Source: Staphylococcus cohnii subsp. cohnii
Lineage (GTDB): Bacteria > Bacillota > Bacilli > Staphylococcales > Staphylococcaceae
Assembly (NCBI RefSeq): GCF_002902365.1
Contig: NZ_PPQC01000036.1
Coordinates: 1-64,000 of the forward strand
Reading direction: 5' to 3'
DNA: 64,000 bases
The notes beneath the pieces are model-generated. The model searched no databases, was not told the origin of the DNA, and saw nothing but the letters and a program-made list of their open reading frames with translations. The translations under genes were made by a program, and so were the position numbers. Below, piece by piece: positions 9,539-20,332 of this stretch (the first letter of the stretch is position 1; every line of letters begins with the position of its first letter).

Positions 9539-10610
9539 CAAACGCCACCCTTTCTACCTGTTGCGGCTTATCGTAATTATTAGGCATCTTACGTAAACGT
9601 TTTTGTACCATTTCTGGTGGTTCAACATGAGGTGCACGCTCGTCAAGTAACCAAGATTTCACAAAATGTGTATCAGATATTTTGAACCATGGTGGCGGTG
9701 TTTTAAAATCCACATCTAATGCATATTGACTACGTTCAGCAAACGCATCTCCTTTAGGCGGGTGTAATAAATCTGGTGGTGTACCTGGAATAGCTAATAA
9801 TTCTGTTTCTGAACCAGTCGTTAAATCAGGCATCGATGATAATAGCCCCCAAGTATATGGATGTTTAGGGTCATAAAATATTTCATCTACGTCTCCTGTT
9901 TCAACCATTTGTCCACCATACATAACAGCTACTCTGTCAGCTATATTAGCAACAACACCTAAATCATGAGTGATAAAAACGATTGAAGTACTTATTTTGC
10001 TTTGTAATTCTCTCATCAATTCTAATATTTGTGCTTGCATCGTTACATCAAGTGCAGTTGTTGGCTCATCTGCAATTAATACTTTAGGTTCGCATGCAAG
10101 TGCTGTCGCAATGACTATCCTTTGTCTTTGTCCACCTGAAAATTGATGTGGATAGGCATTAAAACGTTTTTCAGCGTTTGGTAAACCGACAAGGTTTAAT
10201 ATTTCCAATGCCCTTTTCTTCGCATTTACTTTATTGTAATTTCTATGTTTCATTAATGGCTCCATGACTTGCTTGCCTATTTTCATTGTAGGATTTAGCG
10301 AAGTCATTGGATCTTGAAATATCATAGAAATATCTTTACCTCGTAATTTAATCAATTCTTCTTCTGATTTTTTAGCTAAGTCTTCACCTAAGAAATTAAT
10401 AACACCTTTTTTAATTCTCCCTGTATCACCTTGGAATAATTTCGTAATAGCTTTAGTTGTCACTGATTTCCCAGAACCTGATTCACCAACAATTGCTAGT
10501 GTTTCTCCTTTATCTAGAAAGAAATCCACGCCACGTACTGCTTGCACTTCCCCTGCGTCAATATCAAAGGAAACATGCAAATTGTTCACTTCTAATATTC
10601 TTTCTGACAT
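9525..10610 (-). CDS. oppD: Oligopeptide ABC transporter ATP-binding protein OppD
   Basis: First ATPase of the Opp importer, 361 residues. Walker A GESGSGKSV, signature FSGGQRQR, and Walker B KVLIADEP with TTALDVT are present. The C-terminal oligopeptide domain (HPYTWGLLSSMPDL, then GTPPDLLHPPKGDAF) is typical of OppD/DppD. It starts 17 bases after oppC and overlaps oppF. OppD and OppF form the ATPase pair at the cytoplasmic face of OppBC. Confidence 0.94.
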   Translation of the reverse strand: MSERILEVNNLHVSFDIDAGEVQAVRGVDFFLDKGETLAIVGESGSGKSVTTKAITKLFQGDTGRIKKGVINFLGEDLAKKSEEELIKLRGKDISMIFQDPMTSLNPTMKIGKQVMEPLMKHRNYNKVNAKKRALEILNLVGLPNAEKRFNAYPHQFSGGQRQRIVIATALACEPKVLIADEPTTALDVTMQAQILELMRELQSKISTSIVFITHDLGVVANIADRVAVMYGGQMVETGDVDEIFYDPKHPYTWGLLSSMPDLTTGSETELLAIPGTPPDLLHPPKGDAFAERSQYALDVDFKTPPPWFKISDTHFVKSWLLDERAPHVEPPEMVQKRLRKMPNNYDKPQQVERVAFDDAK

Positions 10611-10627
10611 AAAATGTTGCCCCCTTT

Positions 10628-11695
10628 TTATTTACGCATTTTCGGATCAAATGCATCACGTAATCCATCACTAAATAGATAGAAGAATAATATTAATAAA
10701 CTTAAAATAATAGCCGGAATAAATAATTCATGTGGATGAATCAATAACATTGCGCGACCATCATTTACAAGTGAACCAAGTGATGTTCTTGGTGCTGGCA
10801 CTCCAATACCAATAAAGCTTAGGAATGCTTCGAAGAAGATTGCATTCGGCACTGTAAACATAGATGTAACAACTATAACTCCTAGTGTGTTAGGTAATAT
10901 GTGCTTAAATATTAATTTAAGTTTAGATGCACCTAATGTTTTGGATGCTAATACAAATTCTTGACCTTTTAATTTTAAGAATTCCCCTCTGACAACACGA
11001 CTCATTCCAATCCAGCCTGTGATTGCCATCGCTAATATAATCGTCCATATAGATGGTTCAAAGATTAACACGAATAAAATAACAACAATCAATGTTGGTA
11101 TAGACGCAACAATTTCAATAATACGCTGCATCACATTATCAATACGACCTCCAAAAAATCCTGAAATCGCGCCATAAATGACCCCTATAAAAATATCGAG
11201 CAATGCTGCAACAACACCAATAAATAATGATACTTGTGCACCTTGCCAAGTACGTGACCATAAATCTCTACCTAATTGGTCTGTACCAAACCAGAAATTT
11301 TCTTTCACTCCAGCTTCTTTATACGCGTCTTTACCTTGAGCACCTTCACCATCAAATGGTAAAAATGAAATTTGATCTAGCACAGGTATTTTAGCTGGTA
11401 AGTTACGTCTTTCAACATCTTGTTCAGCATAGTCATGCGCACTAAATAATGGTCCAATTAACGCTAAAATAATGATAATAATTAACCCTATCATACCAAC
11501 TACCGCTAATTTATTACGTTTTAATTGTGTCCATGCATCTTGCCAAAAGTTTTTACTCTCTCTTTGTATTTCCGGTTCTTTTTCAATGTCATTGTTACTT
11601 CTAATAAAATCTGATGCTGGTATCGCTTCTGAGGTATGTGACATAACTGCATTTGAATAATCTTGATTTAAATTTTCATTTTTATTATCAGCCAT
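10628..11695 (-). CDS. oppC: Oligopeptide ABC transporter permease OppC
   Basis: Inner-membrane permease subunit of 355 residues. An N-terminal cytoplasmic extension of about 55 residues leads to the first membrane helix (LAVVGMIGLIIIIILALIG). A large extracellular loop follows, then the binding-protein-dependent transport domain with the EAA-type segment (EFVLASKTLGASKLKLIFKHILPN). The start ATG overlaps the oppB stop by one base (TAATGG), with an AGGAGG-type site just upstream. Confidence 0.94.
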   Translation of the reverse strand: MADNKNENLNQDYSNAVMSHTSEAIPASDFIRSNNDIEKEPEIQRESKNFWQDAWTQLKRNKLAVVGMIGLIIIIILALIGPLFSAHDYAEQDVERRNLPAKIPVLDQISFLPFDGEGAQGKDAYKEAGVKENFWFGTDQLGRDLWSRTWQGAQVSLFIGVVAALLDIFIGVIYGAISGFFGGRIDNVMQRIIEIVASIPTLIVVILFVLIFEPSIWTIILAMAITGWIGMSRVVRGEFLKLKGQEFVLASKTLGASKLKLIFKHILPNTLGVIVVTSMFTVPNAIFFEAFLSFIGIGVPAPRTSLGSLVNDGRAMLLIHPHELFIPAIILSLLILFFYLFSDGLRDAFDPKMRK

Positions 11696-12621
11696 TATTT
11701 TTTACCTCCTTGTACACGTATACGTGGATCAATAACACCATATAATATATCTACAAGGAAAATAGAAACTATAAATAGTGTACTGAATAAAATGGTTGTT
11801 GCCATAATTACTGGGAAATCATTCGTGGTAATCGATCTTACGAATTGGTCACCTAACCCTGGCACACCAAAAATATTCTCAATTGTCAAAGTACCTGTTA
11901 ATATACTCGCCAACATTGGCACAATAATTGTAATTACTGGAATCAAGGCATTTCTTAATGCATGTCCAAATAATACTCTCATTGTTGAATTACCTTTGGC
12001 ACGTGCAAGTAAAATATAATCTGAACTCAACACTTCTATCATTTCTGCTCTTATGTATCTTGCTACCGTCGCTAAAACTGCTGCTGATAGTGCTAAAGAT
12101 GGTAACACTGCTGTTGAAACACCTTCCCAACCTGCTACTGGGAACCATTGCAACCTTACTGAAAATACATATTGTAATAAAACAGCTAATACGAATGATG
12201 GTACCGATACTGCTATAACTGAAATTACTGTAGCTGTATAGTCAGCCCATGTGTTTTGCCGGACTGCTGCAATAACCCCTAAAATTAAACCGAGTATGAC
12301 ACCAATCACCATCGCTGTTAAACCCATTTCTAAAGATGGTAAAAGTCTCGGTTTGATTAATTCCCAAACTGGCTGGTTATCATATTGGAATGAGTTACCA
12401 AAGTCCCCCGTAACAACATTCTTTAAATAACTCGCATACTGAACTGGTACTGGGTCATTCAAACCATATTTTTCATTTAGAATTTGCTTTTGTTCTTCAT
12501 TTAATTTTTCATCGTTAAATGGTGAACCTGGCATAAGTTTCATCAAGAAAAATGTAATGGTAATGATAATGAATAATGATAAAAACATATAACCCAGTCG
12601 CTTTAAAACATATTTAAGCAT
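11695..12621 (-). CDS. oppB: Oligopeptide ABC transporter permease OppB
   Basis: Inner-membrane permease subunit of 308 residues and first gene of oppBCDFA. Membrane helices start at MLKYVLKRLGYMFLSLFII, and an EAA-type loop is near SSDYILLARAKGNSTMRVLFGHALRN. The frame is open to 12663, but the ATG at 12621 has AAAGGGGG seven bases upstream and matches the conserved OppB N terminus. The Shine-Dalgarno is complementary to RsaE over CAAAGGGG. Promoter and a CodY-like box lie upstream. Confidence 0.94.
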   Translation of the reverse strand: MLKYVLKRLGYMFLSLFIIITITFFLMKLMPGSPFNDEKLNEEQKQILNEKYGLNDPVPVQYASYLKNVVTGDFGNSFQYDNQPVWELIKPRLLPSLEMGLTAMVIGVILGLILGVIAAVRQNTWADYTATVISVIAVSVPSFVLAVLLQYVFSVRLQWFPVAGWEGVSTAVLPSLALSAAVLATVARYIRAEMIEVLSSDYILLARAKGNSTMRVLFGHALRNALIPVITIIVPMLASILTGTLTIENIFGVPGLGDQFVRSITTNDFPVIMATTILFSTLFIVSIFLVDILYGVIDPRIRVQGGKK

Positions 12622-12661
12622 ATCGTATCCCCCTTTGAATCGAATTAAACATTCCCTTCGC

Positions 12662-12676
12662 AATATTCAGAATATT
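12662..12676. promoter_or_regulatory. CodY-like box at the opp transcription start
   Basis: AATATTCAGAATATT differs from the CodY consensus AATTTTCWGAAAATT at two symmetric positions and keeps perfect dyad symmetry. It lies about 8 bases downstream of the oppB -10, over the predicted start point, where a repressor would block initiation. CodY repression of opp-type operons is known in S. aureus. Confidence 0.7.
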
Positions 12677-12683
12677 TAATAAC

Positions 12684-12712
12684 ATTATACGTTTAGTTAA
12701 GATTTTAATCAA
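12684..12712 (-). promoter_or_regulatory. opp operon promoter
   Basis: Minus-strand -35 TTGATT (12707-12712) and a perfect -10 TATAAT (12684-12689) with a 17-bp spacer. This is the best sigma-A match found near the opp operon and would start transcription near 12677. Confidence 0.75.
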
Positions 12713-12866
12713 TATTCTATTGCTTTACTTTATTAAAGAAATTAAAAATTAATTAATTTTAAACTTCTAATTAAATACTGTTGTTAACGAATTTATAGTA
12801 ATTTTTATTCATTTTTTAGTTAACTTAAGTTACAATTAATTTAATTCTTTTTGGGGGGGCAACGAC

Positions 12867-13241
12867 ATGAAATATTTAAAGCATTTTGTATTATTTTTAC
12901 TTATTACACCTATCATTTCATTTATTCTATGGTTATTTTCAAATCATACTTGGATAAACTTTATTAATATAATATTCTATGTCTCTATCTTCTTAGCAAT
13001 ATTCTCTTTTATCATTTTGATTGTACAAGAAGGCATTTTAGATCCTACAAGCTTTGGTTTCAGAAGATTAAAATATCAATTGATGAGAAAGAAACATAGA
13101 AGCTCGCTTGAAGATGATACGTTTTTTAAGCCTACTCAACCTAAAAAAGATATTTATATTGTTTCATCTTGGGTGAAAATTGCTTTTCTTTGTAACCTCA
13201 TTTATGTCATTATCTCTATTTTAATATCATTTGCTATATAG
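12867..13241 (+). CDS. DUF3899-like small membrane protein
   Basis: Protein of 124 residues with hydrophobic segments near residues 6-25, 32-55 and 100-124, and a basic cytoplasmic stretch (SFGFRRLKYQLMRKKHRSS) between them. The SFGFRR motif and layout recall the DUF3899 family of Firmicute membrane proteins of unknown role. The start follows a run of seven G's (12853-12859). It is divergent from oppB and ends in its own terminator. No function can be assigned. Confidence 0.75.
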   Translation: MKYLKHFVLFLLITPIISFILWLFSNHTWINFINIIFYVSIFLAIFSFIILIVQEGILDPTSFGFRRLKYQLMRKKHRSSLEDDTFFKPTQPKKDIYIVSSWVKIAFLCNLIYVIISILISFAI

Positions 13242-13246
13242 AAAGA

Positions 13247-13294
13247 CTGGATTAGTAATTGTATTTAATAACAATAACTAATCCAGCCTTTTTT
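13247..13294 (+). terminator. Terminator of the DUF3899-like gene
   Basis: CTGGATTAGT (13247-13256) pairs with ACTAATCCAG (13277-13286), followed by CCTTTTTT. The convergent MFS gene stop (13278) lies inside the hairpin. Confidence 0.8.
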
Positions 13295-14528
13295 GTTTAC
13301 GACTATCAATGTTGGGATTGCAGAAAAGTGCATAATATAATAAGACAAATCCCAATAAAACAATGACTGCCACATAAATTGACATCATCCATGGCAATAT
13401 AAATGCGCCAATAATAAGCCCAAAACGTGCTAAAATATTTCCACCATAAAATGAAACCATTGCAAATGTGCTATACGTACTACGTTTATCTTCAGGAATC
13501 ATTAAGAATCGTTGCGCATTTTGGATAGGTGAATATATTAATTCTCCTATCGTCGCTACAATTGAAAACAAACATAAAATCCAAAACGATGTTGCAGATG
13601 TCAAAACACTGTATCCTAATGTATACAAAACAATCCCAATCATAAATGCAATTCTAGTTGAAGTCGTTGCAACAATTCTGTTAACAGTAAAAGTTAAAGT
13701 TGCAACTACTACTGTGTTAATAATCATAATGACTGTGAACATTCTGACACCATCTATATAAAAACCAAAAATAGTTAATGGTTCAAAAGCATCTTTCAAT
13801 CTTACCACTACATAAGAATTTAAACTTAATTCAGCCATAATGACCATCATATAACCTAAATTTAGCATCATATAATACTTGTCTTTAACTACATCTCGGT
13901 AACTATCAAAAAAATGTTTAAACTTAGTCGTAACATCTCCCTTTTTGTTAATGATTTGTTTAACATCATAATACTTTTCAAATAAATACCAACTCACTAA
14001 CATCGCGATAAAGAAGAGGATAAATAATAAATGTTTATGTCCCAAATATAACAATGCACCTAGTGCCATACCGATTGCTGTACCAATATTGAACATCCAA
14101 TAATTGAGTTGGTATACATATTCTCTAACATCTTCATATATAGCATCCATAATTGCCGCTTCAAATATAGGTTCGCTTGCAGCAAACAATAATTGAAAAA
14201 CAAAAATAGCAATACAAAATATAACTAAACCAATACCGTCCATAGTAACCGTAATACTTAGAATAATTAGGCAAATTGCGTATAAAAAATGGATATAATT
14301 CACCGTTTTCTTCCTATTATAATTATCGCCTAAATATCCACCTAAGAAAGACACTATAAAACTCACTATAATATTTATAATTAAAAATGTCCCTGCAAAA
14401 ACTGCATTCACCTTGCTCGTTAAATAAAGTGCTATAAAAGGCATGATGGCTTGACTTGCTATAATCAAGATAAAATCTGCAATCATTCGTGTTTTCAAAG
14501 TTGTTGATAAAGTTGAAAAGCGTTTCAT
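13278..14528 (-). CDS. Major facilitator superfamily transporter
   Basis: Membrane protein of 416 residues with about 12 predicted helices in two halves. The MFS loop 2-3 motif appears as GGYLGDNYNRKK near residues 60-71. A long cytoplasmic middle loop (EKYYDVKQIINKKGDVTTKFKHFFD) separates the halves. Start ATG follows GAAAGGAGG. Proton-coupled drug or metabolite export is a common role for such proteins, but the substrate cannot be read here. It lies alone between opp and fabF. Confidence 0.85.
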   Translation of the reverse strand: MKRFSTLSTTLKTRMIADFILIIASQAIMPFIALYLTSKVNAVFAGTFLIINIIVSFIVSFLGGYLGDNYNRKKTVNYIHFLYAICLIILSITVTMDGIGLVIFCIAIFVFQLLFAASEPIFEAAIMDAIYEDVREYVYQLNYWMFNIGTAIGMALGALLYLGHKHLLFILFFIAMLVSWYLFEKYYDVKQIINKKGDVTTKFKHFFDSYRDVVKDKYYMMLNLGYMMVIMAELSLNSYVVVRLKDAFEPLTIFGFYIDGVRMFTVIMIINTVVVATLTFTVNRIVATTSTRIAFMIGIVLYTLGYSVLTSATSFWILCLFSIVATIGELIYSPIQNAQRFLMIPEDKRSTYSTFAMVSFYGGNILARFGLIIGAFILPWMMSIYVAVIVLLGFVLLYYALFCNPNIDSRKQKRLD

Positions 14529-14722
14529 CTTGACTGCCTCCTTTCAACCTAAATATAAAGCACATTATACACTAGGTGTACGTCATAAATATACAAAACA
14601 TCAAAATTAATTATGTATTTTACTATTAATTATTTGTATTATTACTTTTTAATGCTTTATACAGTCCAAAGCTTATTTATAAAATTTCCGTATCTGTTTC
14701 ATAAATTTAGCCAAAAATAAAT

Positions 14723-14752
14723 AAGGCTGGACAAATGAATTGTCTCAGCCTT
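14723..14752 (-). terminator. fabF terminator
   Basis: AAGGCTG-GACA pairs with TGTC-CAGCCTT (one bulge), and T-rich minus-strand sequence follows (complement of AAAAATAAATAAGG). It lies 18 bases beyond the fabF stop. Confidence 0.6.
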
Positions 14753-14769
14753 TAACATTACATATTATT

Positions 14770-16014
14770 TTAGTCGTTAAATTTTTTCAAAACTAGCACG
14801 GCGTTATGGCCACCAAATCCTAGACTATTACTCATTGCATAAGTAATATCTAAGTCTTCAGCTTTATTAGGAACGATATCTAAATCACATTCTGGGTCTG
14901 GAGATTCAGCATGGATGGTTGGTGCGATACGTCCATCTCTAATAGATAAGGCAGAAAAGATTGCCTCTAAGCCACCAGTTGCACCTAATAAGTGACCAGT
15001 CATTGATTTTGTAGAGCTAATTTTTAAGTTTTTAGCTGCTTCACCAAATGTATTTTTAATCGCTTGAATTTCAGTTAAATCACCTACTGGCGTACTTGTA
15101 CCATGCGCATTTAAATACTGTATATCTTTGGCCTCAATGCCAGCATCATCAATCGCAGCTTGCATTGCACGTGAGCCGCCTTCACCCTCTGGTGCTGGCG
15201 CAGTAATATGATAAGCATCACCTGTTGAACCATAACCGACTACTTCAGCATAAATTTCTGCACCACGCGCTTTTGCTGATTCTAATGATTCAAGTACAAC
15301 AATACCTGCACCTTCACCCATCACAAAGCCATCACGACCTTCTTGGAATGGTCGACAAGCTGTTTCCTTATCTTCATTCGTTGTTAAGGCACGGCTTGCA
15401 CTAAAGCCAGCTATAGCCATATGTGTGATTGGTGCTTCTGTTCCTCCAGTAACCATAGCATCAGCGTCACCACGTTGGATAATCTTGAAAGCTTCTCCAA
15501 TAGAGTTTGTACCTGTTGCACATGCTGTAACAGTAGCACCATTAGGACCTTTTGCACCTAAATCTATAGATACTTGGCCTGTAGCCATATCTGGAATTAA
15601 CATCGGTACAAAGAAAGGACTCACACGTCTAGGACCACGCTCTAGCAATTGACTATGTGATAATTCAAATGTTTCCATGCCTCCGATTCCAGAGCCAATC
15701 CAAACACCAATTCTATCGGCAGTGTTTTCATTAATTTCTAGTTTGGCATCATTGACCGCTTCTCTTGCAGCAACTACTGCATACTGTGTGAAGCGATCCA
15801 TACGACGCGCTTCTTTTTTATCTATATGATCTTCAATATCAAAATCTTTTAATTCACCAGCTAAATGAACTTTATATGCTGATGTATCTAAACGTGTTAT
15901 TTCATCTATACCACTAACACCATTTAGTGCATTTTTCCATGAAGTTTTTGCATCATTACCGATTGGAGATAAAACACCTATACCAGTAATTACAACGCGA
16001 TGTTCCTTGCTCAT
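14770..16014 (-). CDS. fabF: 3-oxoacyl-[acyl-carrier-protein] synthase II
   Basis: Condensing enzyme of type II fatty acid synthesis, 414 residues, extending acyl-ACP with malonyl-ACP. Catalytic Cys165 sits in [11 protein letters not shown]. The two catalytic histidines lie in [13 protein letters not shown] and [13 protein letters not shown], and the glycine-rich end is [12 protein letters not shown]. It starts 11 bases after fabH with an AGGAGG site, so the two are one operon, as in Bacillus. Confidence 0.97.
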   Translation of the reverse strand: MSKEHRVVITGIGVLSPIGNDAKTSWKNALNGVSGIDEITRLDTSAYKVHLAGELKDFDIEDHIDKKEARRMDRFTQYAVVAAREAVNDAKLEINENTADRIGVWIGSGIGGMETFELSHSQLLERGPRRVSPFFVPMLIPDMATGQVSIDLGAKGPNGATVTACATGTNSIGEAFKIIQRGDADAMVTGGTEAPITHMAIAGFSASRALTTNEDKETACRPFQEGRDGFVMGEGAGIVVLESLESAKARGAEIYAEVVGYGSTGDAYHITAPAPEGEGGSRAMQAAIDDAGIEAKDIQYLNAHGTSTPVGDLTEIQAIKNTFGEAAKNLKISSTKSMTGHLLGATGGLEAIFSALSIRDGRIAPTIHAESPDPECDLDIVPNKAEDLDITYAMSNSLGFGGHNAVLVLKKFND

Positions 16015-16025
16015 AAATTATCCTC

Positions 16026-16967
16026 CTATTTTCCCCATCTTATAGTTACAGCACCCCAAGTAAGACCACCACCGAATCCTACAAGTACTAAAACATCATC
16101 ATCTTTAATTTTACCATTTTCTAATTCTTGTGCGATACTTAAAGGAATTGAAGCTGCAGAAGTATTACCAAATTTATCAACTGAGACGCTCATTTTTTCT
16201 TTTGGTATACCTAATCTTTCTCTTGCAGATTCCATAATTCTAATATTAGCTTGATGTGGTACAAACATATCGATATCATTTGGTTCTAAATTTGCTTTTG
16301 CAACTGCATTATTTGAAGCTTCACCCATGATTCTAACAGCAAATTTAAACACTTCTCGTCCATTCATAAATATCTTACCATTTTCTGGATTTAAATATAA
16401 ATATTCTCCTCCAGAACCGTCTGATCCAAGTTCATAACTTAAAATGCCTCGGCCTTCAGATACTTCACCGATAACTACTGCACCAGCACCATCACCAAAT
16501 AATATAGCTGTTGAACGATCAGTGTAATCCGTGATTTTAGATAATTTATCTGCGCCTACAACTAAAATATTTTTATAATCACCTGATTGTACGAATTGTT
16601 TAGCATTAATCATTGCATACATGAAACCACTACATGCAGCTAACTGATCCATAGAAGCAACTTTTCCGATTCCAAGTCTATCTTGTAATATATTAGCTAC
16701 AGTTGGAAACGGAAAATCTCCTGTAGATGTCGCAACAATAATCATGTCTATATCAGTTGGTTCTATACCAGCATCATTGATAGCTTTAACACTTGCTTGA
16801 TAAGCTAAATCAGACGTCTCTTCATCTTCATCAGCCCATCTTCTTTCTTTAATACCTGTCATTTTTGAAATCCATTCATCTGAAGTTTCTAAAAATGATT
16901 CAAAATAGGCATTCTCTACTACTTTTTCAGGCGCATATGCACCGAAACCTTTAATACCCACGTTCAT
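16026..16967 (-). CDS. fabH: 3-oxoacyl-[acyl-carrier-protein] synthase III
   Basis: Initiating condensing enzyme of fatty acid synthesis, 313 residues; in Gram-positives it takes branched or straight acyl-CoA primers. Catalytic Cys112 is in [11 protein letters not shown]; the His is in [10 protein letters not shown] and the Asn in [10 protein letters not shown]. The C-terminal [10 protein letters not shown] is conserved. It is the first gene of fabH-fabF and has a FapR-like operator just upstream. Several positions differ from the S. aureus protein I recall, supporting a non-aureus species. Confidence 0.97.
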   Translation of the reverse strand: MNVGIKGFGAYAPEKVVENAYFESFLETSDEWISKMTGIKERRWADEDEETSDLAYQASVKAINDAGIEPTDIDMIIVATSTGDFPFPTVANILQDRLGIGKVASMDQLAACSGFMYAMINAKQFVQSGDYKNILVVGADKLSKITDYTDRSTAILFGDGAGAVVIGEVSEGRGILSYELGSDGSGGEYLYLNPENGKIFMNGREVFKFAVRIMGEASNNAVAKANLEPNDIDMFVPHQANIRIMESARERLGIPKEKMSVSVDKFGNTSAASIPLSIAQELENGKIKDDDVLVLVGFGGGLTWGAVTIRWGK

Positions 16968-16992
16968 GGTTGTACACCTTCTTAATAATTTT

Positions 16993-17009
16993 TTAATACC
17001 AGGTATTAA
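16993..17009. promoter_or_regulatory. FapR-like operator upstream of fabH
   Basis: A perfect 17-bp palindrome TTAATACC-A-GGTATTAA closely matches the FapR operator (TTAGTACC-type half sites) that controls fabHF and other lipid genes in Bacillus and S. aureus. It lies about 25 bases upstream of the fabH ATG. Confidence 0.75.
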
Positions 17010-17195
17010 TTTAACATAATATATATTTCCAATACAAGAACTTCACCTAGTATACTCATTAAAATCACATTATTTATTATAATTTATCGTAAATGTTAGC
17101 ACAATTAAAATCTATACTTTATAAGTTACTACTATACAAATACTACTTTCTTATTTATAATGAATGTATATATATTAAATTGGAGGCATTACATA

Positions 17196-17390
17196 ATGAA
17201 ATACCTCGTAGTGTTATTTTGGTCTATTGTCTTATTACAAATGGTAAATTTCGTACTTAACAGTCTTTCAGGTGGGGGCTCACTTAATTTAATCACCCCT
17301 ATTATTGGTGCTATTGTATTTACAATCATTGTCGTATTATTTGATTTGATTATTAAACCTTCAAAGCATGAGACGAAAGAACAACATTAA
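17196..17390 (+). CDS. Small membrane protein, YjzD/DUF2929-like
   Basis: A 64-residue protein with two hydrophobic helices (MKYLVVLFWSIVLLQMVNFV and a second from about residue 30 to 52) and a charged tail. The ATG at 17196 is chosen over one at 17160 because TGGAGG precedes it by a suitable distance. Size, sequence and position beside fabH match B. subtilis YjzD (DUF2929), whose function is unknown. It is divergent from fabH. Confidence 0.75.
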   Translation: MKYLVVLFWSIVLLQMVNFVLNSLSGGGSLNLITPIIGAIVFTIIVVLFDLIIKPSKHETKEQH

Positions 17391-17454
17391 TTTTTTTATC
17401 ACATACACATTTTTATGAAGCGTTCGAAACGAAAATATCTCGAACGAATTTAAA

Positions 17455-17494
17455 AAGGCAATCTCTAAGTTTTCAATTTAGAGATTGCTTTTTT
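17455..17494 (+). terminator. Terminator of the YjzD-like gene
   Basis: GCAATCTCTAA (17458-17468) pairs with TTAGAGATTGC (17478-17488) up to one base, followed by TTTTTT. Confidence 0.8.
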
Positions 17495-17600
17495 GCTATA
17501 GAAAATTTCTAAGATTTTAAATGTACTAAATTTTTAATTAATCCAACACTAATTAAATTTATTAAAGTACGCATTGAATATTAAGAATTAATATAATAAT

Positions 17601-17639
17601 AGCCCGTAAAAGAACTGTTTTAGTTCGATTACGGGCTTA
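17601..17639 (-). terminator. Hairpin beyond clpB
   Basis: AGCCCGTAA (17601-17609) pairs with TTACGGGCT (17629-17637), with an inner GAACT/AGTTC stem. No clear U-run is present on either strand, so terminator function for clpB is likely from position but not certain. Confidence 0.45.
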
Positions 17640-17680
17640 TTATATGAGCGTTGATATCTCAAATACTATTTATTTTCAGT

Positions 17681-20290
17681 TTATATTATTTCTGGTTTAA
17701 TTTCTTCAAATGTTAAACCATCATCTGATAAATCTATTTTTATTAATGTACCTTCTGGTAAATTTTCTCTAATCATTTTGCGTGCAAGTGGTGTTTCAAT
17801 TTGTCTTTGAACAAATCTTTTTAGTGGTCTTGCACCAAATTGAGGTTCATATGCTTCTTCACCTAACCATGCTTTAGCTTTATCAGAAACGTCAATGGAA
17901 ATACGTTGTTCCATCAATCTAATGTTTAATTGTGTTAAAATTTTATCAACAATTAAACTCATATCATTTACGGATAATGGTTTAAACAAGACGATGTCAT
18001 CCATACGATTTATGATTTCTGGTTTGAAGTATTGATTTAAACTATTCATTACTGCTTTTTCTGTTGATTCAGTAATCACACCTGTATCTTTTACATTTTC
18101 TAATAATATTTGTGAACCAATATTACTTGTCATGATAATAATAGTATTTTTGAAATCTACTTCTCGTCCTTGTGAATCAGTTAAACGACCTTCTTCTAAT
18201 ATTTGTAACAACACGTTAAACACATCTGAATGTGCTTTTTCTATTTCGTCTAACAAAATAACTGAATAAGGATTACGACGAACTGATTCTGTCAGTTGAC
18301 CACCCTCTTCATGACCAACATAGCCAGGAGGAGCACCTATTAAGCGAGAGACAGAGTGTTTTTCCATATATTCACTCATATCAATACGAATCATATGTTT
18401 TTCTGAATCAAATAAAGTTGATGCTAATGATTTCGCTAATTCTGTTTTACCTACACCTGTTGGCCCTAAGAATAAGAAGCTACCAATTGGTCTATTAGGG
18501 TCTTTAATTCCAGCACGCGCTCTGACAACTGCATCAGCAACTAGATCTACAGCTTTATCTTGACCTACAACACGTTCATGAAGTATATCAGATAAGTTTA
18601 GGAGTTTCTCCCTTTCAGTTTCAACTAATTTTGATACTGGAATGCCTGTCCAAGAACTAACAATATCGCCAATTTCTTCATCAGTAACAATTTCACGAAT
18701 GATGCGATCATTGTCTTCATTTTGTTCATTTTGGAAAGCGTCTTCTAATTCACGTAATTCTTTTTCTAGTTGTGGAATTTTACCGTGCTGTAATTCAGCT
18801 GCTTTTTCTAAATTATAGTTATTTTCAGCATCTTCTAAAGCTTTTCGACTTTCATCTAATTCTGAACGTTTCTCTTGCAATTTAGCTATTTTTTCTTTTT
18901 CTTCTTCAACACGTGATTGAATAGAACTTTGTTTTTCCTTTTCGTTTGCTAATTCTTCTTGTAGCTCTTGCAAACGTTGTTTACTGGCATTATCAGATTC
19001 ATTTTTCAATGCTGACTCTTCAATTTCTAACTGCATAACACGGCGATTCACTTGATCTAATTCTGTTGGATTTGAGCCCATTTCAGTACGTATCGTCGCA
19101 CATGCCTGGTCTACTAAATCTATTGCCTTATCTGGTAAGAACCGATCAGTAATATAACGGTCTGATAATTCAGCTGCTGCTACTAATGCTTTATCCTGTA
19201 TACGAACACCGTGATATACTTCGTAACGTTCTTTCAAACCACGTAAAATAGAAATAGTATCTTCTACATTAGGTTCAGATACATTTACTTTTTGAAAACG
19301 ACGTTCTAAAGCTGAATCTTTTTCAATATATTCTCTATATTCATTTAAAGTTGTCGCACCGATACAATGTAGCTCACCACGAGCCAACATTGGTTTAAGC
19401 ATATTACCTGCATCCATGGCACCTTCAGTTTTACCTGCACCTACGAGCATATGAATTTCATCAATAAACAAAATAATTCTTCCGTCTGATTCTTTGACTT
19501 CTTTAAGTACTGCTTTCAATCTTTCTTCGAATTCACCACGATATTTTGCACCTGCAACAAGTGCGCTTAAATCAAGTTCAAAAATTGTTTTATCTAACAG
19601 TGATTCTGGTACGTCTTTACGTACGATACGTTGCGCTAATCCTTCGACAATTGCTGTTTTACCGACACCAGGCTCACCTATCAAGACCGGGTTGTTTTTG
19701 GTTTTTCTACTTAATATACGGATTGAATTACGAATTTCTTCGTCACGTCCAACGACAGGGTCCATATTACCTTGACGCACTTCTTCAACTAAATCACGGC
19801 CATATTTTTCTAATGCTTCATAATTTGCTTCTGGATTTTGTGATGTCACACGATTGCCTCCTCTAACTTTTTTTATAATTTCCTCTATTACTTCTTTTTT
19901 ATTTGCTACAAATTGTTTGGTCGTATCATCTATATCCATGGCAGCTAAAACGATATGTTCCATAGATATATATTCATCTTCATATTTTTTCATATAAGTT
20001 TCAGCTTTATTTAATAAATTATTAGCATTTTGACTTATATATTGACCATATTGAACATTATCCCCTTGGACTGATGGATATTTTTTTAATTTTTCCTTAT
20101 ATGATTGATCTAATTTTTCTGTATCAATATGCGCTCTATCGAAAATACTTTTAAATAAACTTTCATTTTCTGTTAATGCCGCTGATAATACTGCTTCAAT
20201 TTCAATATTTTGATTTTCATTTGTTTTGGCTAATTCAATTGCATTCTGTAATGCACTTTGAACTGCATAGGTCATTTGATTTATATCCAA
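17681..20290 (-). CDS. clpB: ATP-dependent chaperone ClpB
   Basis: Hexameric disaggregase of 869 residues that works with DnaK to resolubilise heat-damaged proteins. An N-terminal Clp_N domain is followed by AAA domain 1 (Walker [21 protein letters not shown]). The long coiled-coil middle domain, residues about 400-530, is rich in E, K and Q. AAA domain 2 ([17 protein letters not shown]) and the C-terminal D2-small domain follow. The first codon is TTG (MDINQM), with GGTGAGGTGA just upstream; the next in-frame ATG is five codons later. It lacks the LGF loop needed to bind ClpP. A CtsR operator lies upstream. Confidence 0.97.
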   Translation of the reverse strand: MDINQMTYAVQSALQNAIELAKTNENQNIEIEAVLSAALTENESLFKSIFDRAHIDTEKLDQSYKEKLKKYPSVQGDNVQYGQYISQNANNLLNKAETYMKKYEDEYISMEHIVLAAMDIDDTTKQFVANKKEVIEEIIKKVRGGNRVTSQNPEANYEALEKYGRDLVEEVRQGNMDPVVGRDEEIRNSIRILSRKTKNNPVLIGEPGVGKTAIVEGLAQRIVRKDVPESLLDKTIFELDLSALVAGAKYRGEFEERLKAVLKEVKESDGRIILFIDEIHMLVGAGKTEGAMDAGNMLKPMLARGELHCIGATTLNEYREYIEKDSALERRFQKVNVSEPNVEDTISILRGLKERYEVYHGVRIQDKALVAAAELSDRYITDRFLPDKAIDLVDQACATIRTEMGSNPTELDQVNRRVMQLEIEESALKNESDNASKQRLQELQEELANEKEKQSSIQSRVEEEKEKIAKLQEKRSELDESRKALEDAENNYNLEKAAELQHGKIPQLEKELRELEDAFQNEQNEDNDRIIREIVTDEEIGDIVSSWTGIPVSKLVETEREKLLNLSDILHERVVGQDKAVDLVADAVVRARAGIKDPNRPIGSFLFLGPTGVGKTELAKSLASTLFDSEKHMIRIDMSEYMEKHSVSRLIGAPPGYVGHEEGGQLTESVRRNPYSVILLDEIEKAHSDVFNVLLQILEEGRLTDSQGREVDFKNTIIIMTSNIGSQILLENVKDTGVITESTEKAVMNSLNQYFKPEIINRMDDIVLFKPLSVNDMSLIVDKILTQLNIRLMEQRISIDVSDKAKAWLGEEAYEPQFGARPLKRFVQRQIETPLARKMIRENLPEGTLIKIDLSDDGLTFEEIKPEII

Positions 20291-20332
20291 ATTGATTCAC
20301 CTCACCATTTAATGATTGATCAAAAAAGTAAG

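Noticed and set aside
14323-14565. 80-codon frame overlapping the MFS gene start
   Set aside because: Shadow of the MFS coding sequence in another frame; no domain and no site.
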